From: Macrosoma leucophasiata
Taxonomy: Eukaryota > Arthropoda > Insecta > Lepidoptera > Hedylidae
Direction of reading: 5' to 3'
Assembly: GCA_036365455.1 (NCBI GenBank)
Contig: JAWQUS010000008.1
Location: forward strand, 13,003,501-13,067,500
DNA: 64,000 nucleotides
Part shown: in pieces, positions 36,099 to 47,695 of the stretch
Layout of the letters: every line of letters starts with the position of its first letter
Numbering within the stretch: the first letter of the stretch is position 1
Notes under the pieces: model-generated
Told to the model about the DNA's origin: nothing
The model's input: only the letters and a program-made list of their open reading frames with translations
Database searches by the model: none
Translations under genes and position numbers: made by a program

Positions 36099-37268
36099 AC
36101 GTAGGTAAGTGCATAAAAATCAGGAGCACACTTCAAATTTGAATATTTATGTGTTGTAGTGGCAGCTGTTTACATTAGAGAGTCGATGGAGGTACCTAAC
36201 GAAATGTTTCTCTAATGCAGCTATACTCTAAGTGTGTTCCGCGGAACCCTAGGGTTCCGTGATACCTCTGTCAGGGTTCAGCAAGAATTTAGAAAAAAAA
36301 ATCATAACACCTCTCTCTGGTCGTTCCGCGGCCGCACAAAACGCTATGAACGTTATTTATTTATTAACCTATTGCATAGCTTCTATCGCGGGCCTTGAGC
36401 GCGGGGACCGAATTCAGAAATTCCGTAACGAAAAAACCGGACGCTCCGGATTACAAATTTTAATCTCATTTAAAGAAAGTCATGTATAATTTCGCCGTCC
36501 GACCTCGTGGGTAGCGTGGCCGGTACGGACTGATAATACGCCATTTTTGTGACGTTTTGTGGCGCGATCAAACACTAATCAGATGAAGTCAGGTGTGCTT
36601 GCCTCGCGCCTAATTGGTGCATATTTTCGCGGCAAGATAAGCTCCTCCCACTTTCATTGGTTGAAGCAGTTTTCATAGAAAAGCGTGTGTATTGTCAATC
36701 TATTCCTAAAATATCTTCGGTGTGTACTTATTGAGCCTTTATATCTGTGACCATAGATTTATTATCTACTTCGTTAGATATATTGGCAATACAAAGAGAA
36801 AGAATATATTATACGCATGTGTGAGAGTGAGATAGCTAGGCAGGACCATTTACAGACACGTTCTCGGTCTGAGACACCCTGGCGTTAGTCATGAACACAA
36901 CAATTTCCTTTTATTTTTATTAAATTTAAGGTTTACTGGTGTTTATTGTACATAAATAATGATGGTTACATGTGCAGTACCTGAATATAACTCATCTAAG
37001 AATGAAAACCCAAAACATAGTCATTAATTTCACATGTAAGTACCAATTAAATGTTTGGCTCTCTAAATGCAAGGATTTAGTTCTGATACGACACTTTTAT
37101 ACATAAACGGATAGACAAAATTAACAGGTTTTATAATATGAATGGTTTGAAGAAGAGACTGAAGAAGAATTGACTATAAAATAATAACAAATACGTGAAT
37201 TCCTTCTATTTTATAACCTCACCTTTGTAGGGATTTTACCATATCGATAATTTGTATATGTCAATCAA
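36099..37268. other. Non-coding, short palindrome only
   Basis: No exon is supported. A perfect 16-bp palindrome, GGAACCCTAGGGTTCC, stands at 36243-36258 inside a TGTTCCGCGGAACCC-type sequence resembling a dispersed repeat. The rest is AT-rich. Confidence 0.4.
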
Positions 37269-37333
37269 GGATATTTTATATAATTATCCTCTTTAGTGTT
37301 CATCACTAAAGAGGTTTATTATATAAAATATCC
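37269..37333. repeat. 65-bp near-perfect hairpin
   Basis: The left arm, GGATATTTTATATAATTATC then CTCTTTAGTG (37269-37298), pairs with CACTAAAGAGGTTTATTATA then TAAAATATCC (37304-37333) with about two or three mismatches and a 5-nt loop, TTCAT. It could be a tiny MITE or a small-RNA precursor-like fold. There is no expression evidence. Confidence 0.75.
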
Positions 37334-37781
37334 TCCTACCTTATTTAATGCATTTATTAAAAGTTTAGAGTTTCATAGCCAAACTGCGCTGTTATAAATA
37401 TTATTAAAATAATTTAATAACAATAGAAAAATGTCTAACAATGATAAAAATAAATCGACTTAGTATATTATAATGCAGCAAGCACTTCGAACAAAAAGGA
37501 CTTTGAATAAAAATATCCACGTTTTTTTATTTATTATTTACTATCTGTCTCTTTAACTCCTTCGTTGCTGCCTTTTTCTTCTTAGTACGTTCTTAGGTTT
37601 TCGCGAGCTGCACTCATTGAAATAAAACAAGTTTTCGGATTTATCTCGCGTATATTCTTCTTGTTGATCTTTCCTTGAAAACTGTTATCTGATTTATTTA
37701 TCATCATAAGAAGTTTTCTGTTATCCTTGCTCACTTATCAGGTCACTTACTGTTTAATTATTATTAGATACTTATTTTTAC

Positions 37782-38519
37782 TATGTCTCTCGTCAGCACG
37801 GGATCCAATTTGAACCCCGGACCTTTGTCAGGCTTGCGCGGGGACATGGGGGTCCAACACGTAGAGGAATTTTGATCTACTTTGTATTCGGCGGGACCTC
37901 TCTCTGACTGCATCAATAGTTAATACGACACAGACAGATCTCGCAGAATTTATGGGACTATTGTAATGATAAGCGATTCGCCAAACTTTGGTCTATGTGG
38001 GTGAACTGGGGGGACTAGCTGGCTGGGCCTATGGAGTGAGATCCGGCACCTGCCTATATTCAACATCTCATATTATCGAATCCTACTTTAGGCAGGTGGT
38101 GACTCGCCTCTCCTTGGTGGGCCCCCAAACAGCTAACCCGATGGTCGACGGGGGGCAACACTGTTGAGAGAGGCTGAGGGTGTCGAGAGGTGTGGCTCCG
38201 GTTTCACCATCACGAGCGAGTAATCTCAAGTTCGGAGCGGGCTTCCCCGCTATTATGCCTTTAGACACTTCTACACCCGAGTGTATGGCTCTTGCAGAAA
38301 TTTAGACAACAGCCTATTATCCAAATTTCTGCAAATGCCATACCTCTAGCGCCCCACTCAGACCGGCCAATGAAGGCAATGAAGGCTCTGTCCGGCCGTA
38401 CCTCTGTGCGGCGGACGAGGCGCAGCCCAGTTCTCTCGGAAGAACTCGAGATTATGGTAGGGGGTGGTGTCGCTACTCACCAACAGCTCGCCGCTGCTCT
38501 GCCCCCTTTATTATTATTA
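37782..38519. mobile_element. Three-copy hairpin-bearing unit, copy 3
   Basis: Same start TATGTCTCTCGTCAGCACGG, with small deletions inside, and the same extended 3' part as copy 2, ending CTGCCCCCTTTATTATTATT. Its hairpin (38283-38343) is the best paired of the three: GTATGGCTCTTGCAGAAATT against AATTTCTGCAAATGCCATAC, 24-bp arms with about two mismatches. Confidence 0.65.
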
Positions 38520-38590
38520 GATATTTATTGTAAGATTTTTGTTTATGTTGTACACCCCTACTACTTCCTGAATTTGTTTCTTTACATGTA

Positions 38591-38720
38591 AGGTTGCCTG
38601 GGAGAAATCGCTGTTAGCGATAAGGGCGCCTGTTGTACTATAATATTGTATATATATGTATTATATGTCCTAATTGTTTTTTCGTAATTGTTATCTATTG
38701 TGTACATTAAAGAGAGTATT
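38591..38720 (+). repeat. LINE/SINE 3'-tail repeat, copy 2
   Basis: Reads GGTTGCCTGGGAGAAATCGC, a small TGTTAGCGATAAGGGCGCCT stem region, TGTTGTACTATAATATTG, then TGTGTACATTAAAG. Shares this layout with 4391-4507. Confidence 0.55.
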
Positions 38721-38765
38721 AATATTATTTATTTATTTTGTATACTTATGCGCAAGGTTATGCAT

Positions 38766-39342
38766 ATAGAGCAACACGGGCCATAGTGTCTATTACCGAT
38801 GCAAAACAATCTGTCATTTTTTGCCAAGGGGAAAATTTGTGTGACACACACGCACAATAAAAATCGTCTATTACTACGAAACTCACACATACACACAATT
38901 TCACACACACACATTTAAACATCTCGGCGACAGCGGCTTCTCGGAAACAAACTCTGATCAGTCGCTCGACCGATCCGCGTATCGTATAAGGTATACCTAT
39001 CAGTCCACCCGATTGTGTTGTTTGAATCAGTCCGAAACAAGATTGCCGATATTATCGCATTATTTAGTTTTAAAGAATAAAATAACAGTTTTATTAGATA
39101 TTAAAAATTACTTACATATGAAAGGTAACGCTATCTTTTTGGAAACTTTGTGTCAGATTTCTTTTAAAGCAAAAATACAGAGCAAATGGGCATTTTTAGG
39201 ACGTCAGTTCAGTCGCACAACTAGATTTAGTCTAATGAGCAGTCCAGCTGCAACTAGTTTTTATTTACGCATAGGACTATTTGGGCTTGTACTTTGACAG
39301 AAGGGAAAGGTCCGGAGTGGCCGGTGACCCGTGTTGCTCTAT
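38766..39342. mobile_element. GAGCAACACGG TIR element, copy E3, interrupted
   Basis: The ends are ATAGAGCAACACGGGCCA and CCGGTGACCCGTGTTGCTCT. The body matches E1 and E2 up to TCTCGGCGACAG (38933) and resumes at GCATAGGACTATTTGG (39269). About 335 bp between these points is absent from E1 and E2 and is therefore an insertion or copied segment of unknown origin. Confidence 0.65.
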
Positions 39343-40385
39343 GGTTGTGCATGACATGTCTTCTAACGTGTACTAGCTAACAGTTTATTTTTTGTTATAG
39401 TTTCTATGTATTTATTGCAATACACTATTGTGATGCATATTCATTGCAGTCGTTATTAGATACAAAATGATAGGTACTTTTGTTGGCAGGTAACAATGAA
39501 ACCAAAACGGAAAGTATCGTCTTAAGTCTACAGAGATATATCGCTAGTGCCCAGCACCTCCAAAGAAAATGTGTCTGATCTAGGCAACACACCATTTCTT
39601 CCAAGTCTACGGCATTTCTATAGTAAATTAATTATGGTTGGAGGAAAATAAAAATAATTTTGTTTGTAGTTTTATTTATATAAAAATATTCCCTGGTTGA
39701 TATGTGTAAAATCAGAAGATAGATTGCATCGATCATCGATATCGATATTAAAATCTGAAGTCTTTGCAGCACTATTTTGCTCGCACACAAACACATGTCA
39801 CGCACACTGACGTAATCCGAATTTGGTCTCGTCCTGACTACTCAATTGCCAATCTTTAGTATTTTAAATCTATGTCTGTGACAATCCAGATAGTACGTAC
39901 TTACGTAAGTAAGAACTTCCATTATTAATTTTAATCTCTACCATTAGCGATTCTGTCATTAATTTTTTTAGAAGCGAAATAATGTAGGTAGGCACATAAA
40001 TTAAATAACAATAAATTTTCGAAAATAGTTTGTTTCTTATAAAATACAACTTTTTGAAATAAAGACAGGTAGTGCGCTATATCGTGCGTCGTCGATAGAA
40101 AATGCGACGTGTTGCACTTTCTTAGTATTTGCGGTACCTAGAAGGTACTTACACAATAACAACACAAGCAAACCTTATACAAGATTGCCCAAGCCAATAA
40201 TTCTACTGTCAACTTTCCATAAAATATTGATTTACATACATGGAGCTGGTCAAAATTATCTCATTCTTTTGATCAAATTCTGATTTACTAACTGAAAATA
40301 TATATTGGTAGTCGAAAAAAAACGGAGAAAAAATGTCGCCTTAGCGTTGTGACAATAATATATTATCAGGGTTAAGATTAAGCCC
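39343..40385. other. Non-coding, no gene seen
   Basis: AT-rich; one isolated TATCGATA at 39740-39747. No supported exon. Confidence 0.4.
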
Positions 40386-40514
40386 GGGTTGCACCACGAT
40401 ATTTGTTAAAGTTATTGTAACATTTCACTTCCTTCTCTAACTTTAACAGATATCTTTAAGTTAGAGAAGGATGTGAAATGTTACAATAACTTAACAAATA
40501 TCGTGGTGTAACCC
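40386..40514. mobile_element. 129-bp palindromic MITE
   Basis: The arms 40386-40443 and 40458-40514 are near-perfect inverse copies: GGGTTGCACCACGATATTTG ... TTCTCTAACTT against AAGTTAGAGAAGG ... CAAATATCGTGGTGTAACCC. The centre is about 14 nt. No coding capacity. It would fold into a long hairpin if transcribed. Confidence 0.85.
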
Positions 40515-40989
40515 AGACTAAATGTTACTTCATCACTCCAGCCGAAAGACGTCCACTGATGGAAAAAGCCCTTTCCCTAAGACGACACAACAATGTTGTG
40601 CGACATTAGAGGAGAATATGCCATAATCGCAGCGCTTGGCAAGCGGATTGGCGATAGTTTTATCGTGGGACGTTGCTGCCCATCCCGCATAGTTATTTTT
40701 ACTACCTAGTATTGGAATAGTTTGACAACCATTTTTCGGTTAACAGACTGCATTAATAGACTTTGTCATCACAAAAAAATAATTGTGCGCATGCGTGGGC
40801 GTCAGTCATATTTTCATACAGTTTGTTTGTAAATATCTAATGTGTCCGCTACCTGTGAAAAATAATTTATTTAAAGTCTATTAATTTTTGAAGAAAGCAT
40901 AAAATAAATAAAGTATTAGGAACCATAAAACAACCGGATTTTTAAAAATATTATTCATTGCAATCATATGAAAAGGAACAACAAAACAG

Positions 40990-41215
40990 TGTTGTCTATG
41001 TAGCCTAGTGGTAGCAGGCCCCTACTACTACGCTTGAGGTCCTGGGTTCGATTCCCGGATCGGGGGAAATCAGAGATAACAGTTTTTTTATGTAAGGGTG
41101 ATGGCAAACAAAAATACAGCTCACATTGATGTTAAGTGATGACTGCAGCCTATAGACATCTACACAAAAACCAGAGGTCAAAATGGGGATGCGTTGCCAC
41201 CCTTGAGACCTAAGT
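40990..41215 (+). mobile_element. tRNA-derived SINE
   Basis: The head has an RNA polymerase III A box TAGCCTAGTGG (41001-41011) and a perfect B box GGTTCGATTCC (41045-41055) at tRNA-like spacing, but the flanks do not close a cloverleaf. The body continues as the dispersed repeat (TCACATTGATGTTAAGTGAT, GACTGCAGCCTATAGACATC, ATGCGTTGCCACCCTTGAGA). Headless pieces at 6528, 8290, 35070 and 48421 share that body, so all may derive from this SINE family. Confidence 0.75.
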
Positions 41216-41299
41216 TGTTACTAGTTCTATAATAGATCAGCTTTTAGGTATCCTATTGATTAAGACACAATCAATTAAAAATATGAGCAGGTAATATTA

Positions 41300-42471
41300 G
41301 GTTGGGGAAAAAGTTTCTTCGCATTTTTTAAGATAATTCAAAACATTTTTTAATATAGTTTATTTAAATTTAACTAAAGTATGTATTGTACCATTTTGTT
41401 CGATAACCTTTTGCCATCTTGTAGGTAGGGACATGATCCCATTGCTATAAAAATTTTGGGACTTCTCATCAAAATACCGCGACAAGTGGATTTGGCAGTC
41501 CTCTCGTGATGTTAACCTAACATTGCATAAAGAATTCTGAAGAGACCGAAACAGGTGGAAATCTGTTATCGTTATCATGATGAAACACCACACCCCTTCT
41601 GTTGATTAATTCCGGCCGCTTTCTCTCAACTTCTTCCTTTAATCTCATCAGTTGTTCGCAGTAGAGTTCAGAATCGATAGTCCTGCCTGGTGGTAATAGC
41701 TCATAATGAATAACGCCCTTCCAATCCCACCACACACACAACATCACCTTATTGCGAGTTAACCCGGGTTTCGCCACAGTCTGTGAAGCCTGACCGGCCT
41801 TTGACCACGACCTTTTTCGCACGTTCTTGTCGTACGTGATCCACTTTTCATCACCAGTTATCAGCTTCTTCAAAAATGATTCGGTTTCATTACGTCGTAA
41901 TAAAGAATCACAAATGAGTACACAGTTCATTAGGTTTCTTTCAGTGAGCTCGTGAGGTACCCAAATATCGAGCTTTTTTTTGTACCCAGCTTTTTTCAAA
42001 TGCGCCAAAACTGTTTTGTAATCAATTCTCAGTTCTTCAGCTACGTCGTAACTACTGATATGTCGATCTTGCTCCACTTTTTCAAAAATGGCATCCATTT
42101 ATCCGTAATAGGGCGACCAGAGCGAGGTGCATCTTTGACATCAAAATTTCCGGATTGAAAACGCTTAAACCAAATTTGTGCTACTCTCCATCCATAAACA
42201 TCGCAAATGTTTTTCGCGGCTTGCGTTGCATTTTTACCTTTTTTGTAGTAAAATTTTAAAATGTATCGAATTTCTTCATTAGATTCCCTCATCTTGACAG
42301 TACGAAAAACAAATGAAAATCATAAATTTGCCTAATTTGAATTTGGAATTATGTTCTTTAAAATTTTAACTTTCAATGATACCAAAACCAGCCAGATACA
42401 AATACTACAGCCAAAGAGATTTTATCACAAGTTCATACATACTATAATGGGGAAAGACTTTTTCCCCAACC
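41300..42471 (-). mobile_element. mariner transposon copy C (about 1.17 kb)
   Basis: Ends GGTTGGGGAAAAAGTTTCTT and AAAGACTTTTTCCCCAACC, flanked by TTA on the left and TATTA on the right, consistent with TA targeting. About 100 bp is missing in the second catalytic region. Confidence 0.9.
41374..42292 (-). pseudogene. mariner transposase, broken copy C
   Basis: The 193-codon central frame (41517-42098) has SSYDVAEELRIDYKTVLAHL, WVPHELTERN, the first catalytic Asp in LITGDEKWITYD, and VMLCVWWDWKGVIHYELLPP. At FHHDND a deletion removes the NARPHTS to SPDL part and shifts the frame. The N-terminal frame (from MRESNEEIRYILKFYYKKGK) is also shifted near ITDK. Not functional. Confidence 0.85.
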
Positions 42472-43663
42472 TATTATTTAACAAAAGTAGACGTTATAGG
42501 GCTACGTTGCATGGTTTGAAGATAATCGTACACACTGGTGCGGATAAATAAACATTACTAATAAACATACTTTTCACATTTCATCTTTATACTAGCTTCA
42601 CCTCTAGATCGTAGTTCAAACAAAATATTCTGGCGTGAAAAGTTCTTTATGCCTATAAACATTTGGCACCGTCCCGATTAGATTTGTGCCCTAGCATAGC
42701 GCGTGCATGAATTGACATGGTGTGCAAGATATTCTGGCATTACAAATTATTATCTATAATATCATTAATTACGAACAGATCTAATCACAAACATGAAATT
42801 GTGAAAGTGGTTAGATAGACATACTGCTACAACACATTATACAAAAAATATGTAATAAAACTATTTGAATATCTGTAGCCTCATAATTATCATCAATGGG
42901 GGTAGGTATATAGATATTAATATTAAATATTTCATATTTATAATATTAGCTGGCCGGGTGAATTTCGTATCATCTTATCAGTGTAAAAATAGTTTAGAAC
43001 CTATTCTCAGACCTACATTAAAAAAAAATGTTTCACCGAAATGTTTGTTACTCCCAAACGACTTTACTCTGCTTTACTCCACCAAATTCGTTGTCTTTCT
43101 TTTGTGTTCGTTATTGTAAGGAGGTTGGTATAAGAAAAAACTGCGTGTGCTAATAAATGCAACAGATGTCTGTGAGACTTCTCCAACATCAACACATATA
43201 ATTTTAGACTTAGATAGTATTGACGGCCAAAAAATATGGCGGTATGAAGTTCGCCGGGTAAGCTAGTTTAATATAATTTAAAAATACATTCATAGTGACA
43301 CCAGAATTTAGTTACTTACCGAAGAATTGCTAACGAGCTCTGCTTATGGATAATAGTCTATTAACTAATGCTAAGTTCCTAATCACTAGAGATATTTTAA
43401 GTATTACTTAAATTGAGTTAGGTAGAAAAAAATCATACTTCGATTTTTTTTTCATATTAAGTAGTTTAATTAATCTGCCTACTTATTATTAGATATACAT
43501 ATTTAGGATGCCGCCCTTTTTTCTCTAATTAATACGAGAAGCCCAAGTAACGTAAAAGTCTTTTACGGGACCCCGTGGCGTGAAGTTCAAAGCAGTTTCT
43601 TCAAAAGTAAGGTGATATACAATGTTGTGTACGTATACAATATTTGGTTCATCTCCCTTATTA
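42472..43663. other. Non-coding, no gene seen
   Basis: AT-rich. TATGAAGTTCGCCGGGTAAG at 43242-43261 is a word often seen at ends of lepidopteran repeats. No exon supported. Confidence 0.4.
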
Positions 43664-44007
43664 CGGGTCGTCCATTAATCACGTGATGTTTTTAGCGTCT
43701 TTTTGACCCCCCCTCCTCCCCCTTGGTAATACGTGGTGAGGTTTTAGATTAACTCAAAGACCACGTGTATTTTTGAATTTTATCGGAAAATAAGACATCG
43801 GGTATAAAAATCGCGCAAATGTAATATAAAATAAATAAAAAAATAATTATTCGTAAACAATATTTTTGTTTGACAATTTTGGTTGGGACCACCAAGTAAG
43901 TAAAGTAAATACCTGTGTCAGGTGATCCCGCTCCTCCTTAACAAACATGGGCTATAATAGTTTTGTTTACAATTTACAAAAGATTAAATCCAAATAATGT
44001 TGGTATT

Positions 44008-44046
<39 letters not shown>

Positions 44047-44718
44047 CTGATATTTTCCAATTCATTATTTTATAATACTTATAAGAGCTTCAGTTTCATT
44101 ATAGGAAAGTTTTTTGAGCCAGTCGCTTACTGCATGTTTACACTCGCAAACGGTCATTGCGTAGATATTAAGTATTTTGTTTATTTTGTTATAAAGATGG
44201 GACGACTGCTTATTTATTTGTTGTTGTGCGAAAGTAATGTCTTAGCAACTGAAGAAGGAACTACGGAAAAATGTCTTCTGTTGAGATAAACGGGTAGGAT
44301 CATATTTTATGGATTTATGAGTACTCAAAACAATCTGCAGGACATACAGCTTTCTAACTGTGAATTGATTGCATTCCAAGTACAGTAAATTTGTTGGGAA
44401 TCTGAATGGCTTAAAATACATGACCTTAAGTAAAAATCGCTGGGCTCTCTAATTCTATGTATTTTGTCTTTAACGCTCCACCCCATATTGGAATATACTA
44501 AGCAAGTAGGTATTTGGCGTGATAATTACTGTTTGTCGAGATGAAAGTTTTTCAAATTGATGCCGAAATCACGCACCATTTTTCGGTTGAAATTGGGCAT
44601 TCAAAGAAGAAATAAATACACGATACCTCCATATACTCCCCCCTCCCCCTCGGATGTTAAGTGTTTTTTCCTGAACCCCCCTCCCCCTTTCGAGCCTCAC
44701 GTGATTAATGGACGACCC
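43664..44718. mobile_element. Harbinger-like TIR element, 1.05 kb, TTA flanks
   Basis: The left end GGGTCGTCCATTAATCACGT (43665) and right end ACGTGATTAATGGACGACCC (to 44718) are perfect inverse copies over 22 bp. TTA lies outside both (43661-43663, 44719-44721). Purine/pyrimidine-rich C-tracts follow each end (CCCCCCCTCCTCCCCC and CCCCCCTCCCCC). The ends resemble the smaller element at 47767. No transposase is seen; a GT microsatellite lies inside. Confidence 0.75.
44011..44044. repeat. (GT)17 microsatellite
   Basis: Seventeen uninterrupted GT units inside the Harbinger-like element. Confidence 0.98.
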
Positions 44719-46171
44719 TTAAGTTAAAGCGAATATAAAGCAGGGTTCTGTTAGTTACAGAGGTTTTCAACTTTTTTGGACAACAGGATTTTATCTTGAT
44801 TTATGCTAGCCTGAAATTGTCTAGAAGTCGTGGAAGCACATGTGTAAGTTATCTCTCTTCTGGGTTACGATGACCAAACCGATATTTTTTTATAAAAGAA
44901 TTGTTAAGTATATAATGAATTTATTATGCAGACATATCACGATGTCATGTTGAATACAGACATAAAGGTGCCTCAATTACAAAAATATTCGCTAATTTAT
45001 TTTATTATAATCAAGTATCACTCATTATATCATATTACAATCAGTACATAACTAGACATACAGATTTTGTACAATTTATTGCTTTTGTGCTAACATGCTA
45101 ACAATTAAGCAAGTATTTGTCTACAAAAATATTTTATATTACTATACATATTACACACTACTATATTAATTTATATTAATCTATTTGAAATTGACCTATC
45201 TATCTTACCACTAACGCTCAGAAGGCAATAATACTGGCTAATATTATTATGTATGGATAATCGAGAAAATGCATGCATCATAATTATTATACATATTTTG
45301 TTAGGATAACAAAAGGTGTACACATTATATTTAAATTATAACAGGAGTAAAACAAAAATATTTACTAGAGTTCTGATGTCAGGTCTTTGGTATTACTCTA
45401 GTATTTCCACTTATTGAATTTGGTAATAGAAAAGTAATTTATATTGTATAAATTGGACATTAAATAAATATATAATAAAGTTTATGTTAATTTACCATAT
45501 ACTTGCCGTTGATTATTAATATCAATAATAGAAGAGCGATGAATATAAAAACATTTCAAATATATCAGGTCATTACTCCACCATAACACTGTCACATATA
45601 ATAATACTATAAGACATAAAAATGTCAGGTCAATTCTGACAATTATTATTCTTATCAGGTTCAGGTTAGGTATATACGATTTCATGTACGTACTTAATAA
45701 TGTGTAGATTTTGTATTATAATATTGAATTACTGGTACAAGACGGTAAAAGATCAAAGGCCATGCGCGAAATTATGTTGTAACTTTGGTAAACTTTGCAA
45801 CTACGTTGTAATTTGGAGAAGAACAGAGAAGGGGCTGAATATTTGGACACTGGAGTGACATGTCATTGTATATATTATTATTTAAAATTGAATTGTAATT
45901 ACTTAATTAATTGTATTTTAAAATTATTATTTTCACAAACAAAATTGTACTTAATTTATGGATATGTTACTCGTTATTGCTTTGTAGCCCAGAAACGCCC
46001 ACCCTGCTTTAGAAACTTATTTTTATCCACAAAATATGTATATTAGGAGCTGGTGTCATTTGGTCAAGACTAATTATTGATATTTTCATTGTTGGTTTAA
46101 AATGCGTTTATTTATCGGCAAATACTATTTGTGTTTTGTCGCATCACACCTGCATTTTTTTGCTTATATTA
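44719..46171. other. Non-coding, no gene seen
   Basis: Strongly AT-rich with only short, unsupported ORFs. No repeat boundaries recognised. Confidence 0.4.
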
Positions 46172-47449
46172 GGTTGGGGAAAAAGTTTCTTCGCATTTTT
46201 TAAGATAATTCAAAAAATTTTTTAATATAGTTTATTTAAATTTAACTAAAGTATGTATGTACCATTTTGTTCGATAACCTTTTGCCATCTTGTAGGTAGG
46301 GACATGATCCCATTGCTATAAAAATTTTGGGACTTCTCATCAAAATACCGCGACAAGAGGATTTGGCAGTCCTCTCGTGATGTTAACCTAACATTGCATA
46401 AAGAATTCTGAAGAGACCGAAACAGGTGGAAATCTGAAGGTGGAAGGTCAGGACTATACGGCGGATGCATTAACACCTCCCAGCCAAACTCTCTTAATTT
46501 TTGCTGAGTGGCTATAGATGTGTGAGGTCTAGCGTTATCATGATGAAACACCACACCCCTTCTGTTGATCAATTCCGGCCGCTTTCTCTCAACTTCTTGC
46601 TTTAATCTCATCAGTTGTTCGCAGTAGAGTTCAGAATCGATAGTCCTGCCTGGTGGTAATAGCTCATAATGAATAATGCCCTTTCAATCCCACCACACAC
46701 ACAACATCACCTTATTGCGAGTTAACCCGGGTTTCGCCACAGTCTGTGAAGCCTGACCGGCCTTTGACCACGATCTTTTTCGCACGTTCTTGTCGCACGT
46801 GATCCACTTTTCATCACCAGTTATCAGCTTCTTCAAAAATGATTCGGTTTCATTACGTCGTAATAAATAATCACAAATGAGTACACGGTTCATTAGGTTT
46901 CTTTCAGTGAGCTCGTGAGGTACCCAAATATCGAACTTTTTTTTGTACCCAGCTTTTTCAAATGCGCCAAAACTGTTTTGTGATCAATTCTCAGTTCTTC
47001 AGCTACGTCGTAACTACTGATATGTCGATCGTGCTCCACTTTTTCAAAAATGGCATCCAAGTTATCCGTAATAGGGCGACCAGAGCGAGGTGCATCTTTG
47101 ACATCAAAATTTCCGGATTGAAAACGCTTAAACCAAATTTGTGCTACTCTCACAGACACTGCACTAGGTCTATAAACATCGCAAATTTTTTTCGCGGGTT
47201 GCGTTGCATTTTTACCTATTTTGTAGTACAATTTTAAAATGTATCGAATTTCTTCATTAGATTCACTCATCTTGACAGTACGAAAAACAAATGAAAATCA
47301 CACATTTGCCTAATATGAATTTGGAATTATGTTCCTTAAAATTTTAACTTTCAATGATACCAAAACCCGCCAGATACAAATACTACAGCCAAAGAGATTT
47401 TATTACAAGTTCATACATACTATAATGCGAAAAGACTTTTTCCCCACCC
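46172..47449 (-). mobile_element. mariner transposon copy D, near full length (1278 bp)
   Basis: The left end is GGTTGGGGAAAAAGTTTCTT; the right end AAAAGACTTTTTCCCCACCC has one or two substitutions against the other copies. It is flanked by TTA / TATTA, in line with TA targeting. At 1.28 kb it matches the usual mariner length and is the most complete of the four copies. Confidence 0.92.
46246..47270 (-). pseudogene. mariner transposase, nearly complete copy D
   Basis: About 340 codons from MSESNEEIRYILKLYY to the stop at 46246. Order: N-terminal HTH (VAQIWFKRFQSGNF), second HTH (SSYDVAEELRIDHKTVLAHL), WVPHELT-type linker, first catalytic Asp (LITGDEKWITCD), second Asp (VFHHDNARPHTS) and third Asp 35 residues on (HPPYSPDLPPSDF), so D,D34D of the mariner family. 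It is broken by a frameshift in the linker near AGYKKK and by a stop in place of Trp after VWWD. Not functional as it stands. Confidence 0.9.
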
Positions 47450-47695
47450 TATTATAATCGCATAAGCTGCTGCTAGCTGAATTAATGCATAAAATCCACA
47501 AATCATTTAAAAGATCAATAACATTGCATGTAATATTTTCTAAAAAAAACTTCAAGATATTCGTATTATTATCATAAAATTGTTTGAAAATTGTAAATTA
47601 AAAAAATTATCCATTTGCCGCCAAATGGTAGTGTTCGTGTTTCAGTTAAATGGTAATGTATGGCCCATAGTAACTAACATAGTAATACAGTAGTA

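Noticed and set aside
40990..41070. Functional tRNA gene
   Set aside because: A and B boxes are good, but the 5' and 3' flanks do not pair into an acceptor stem and the sequence runs straight into a SINE body.
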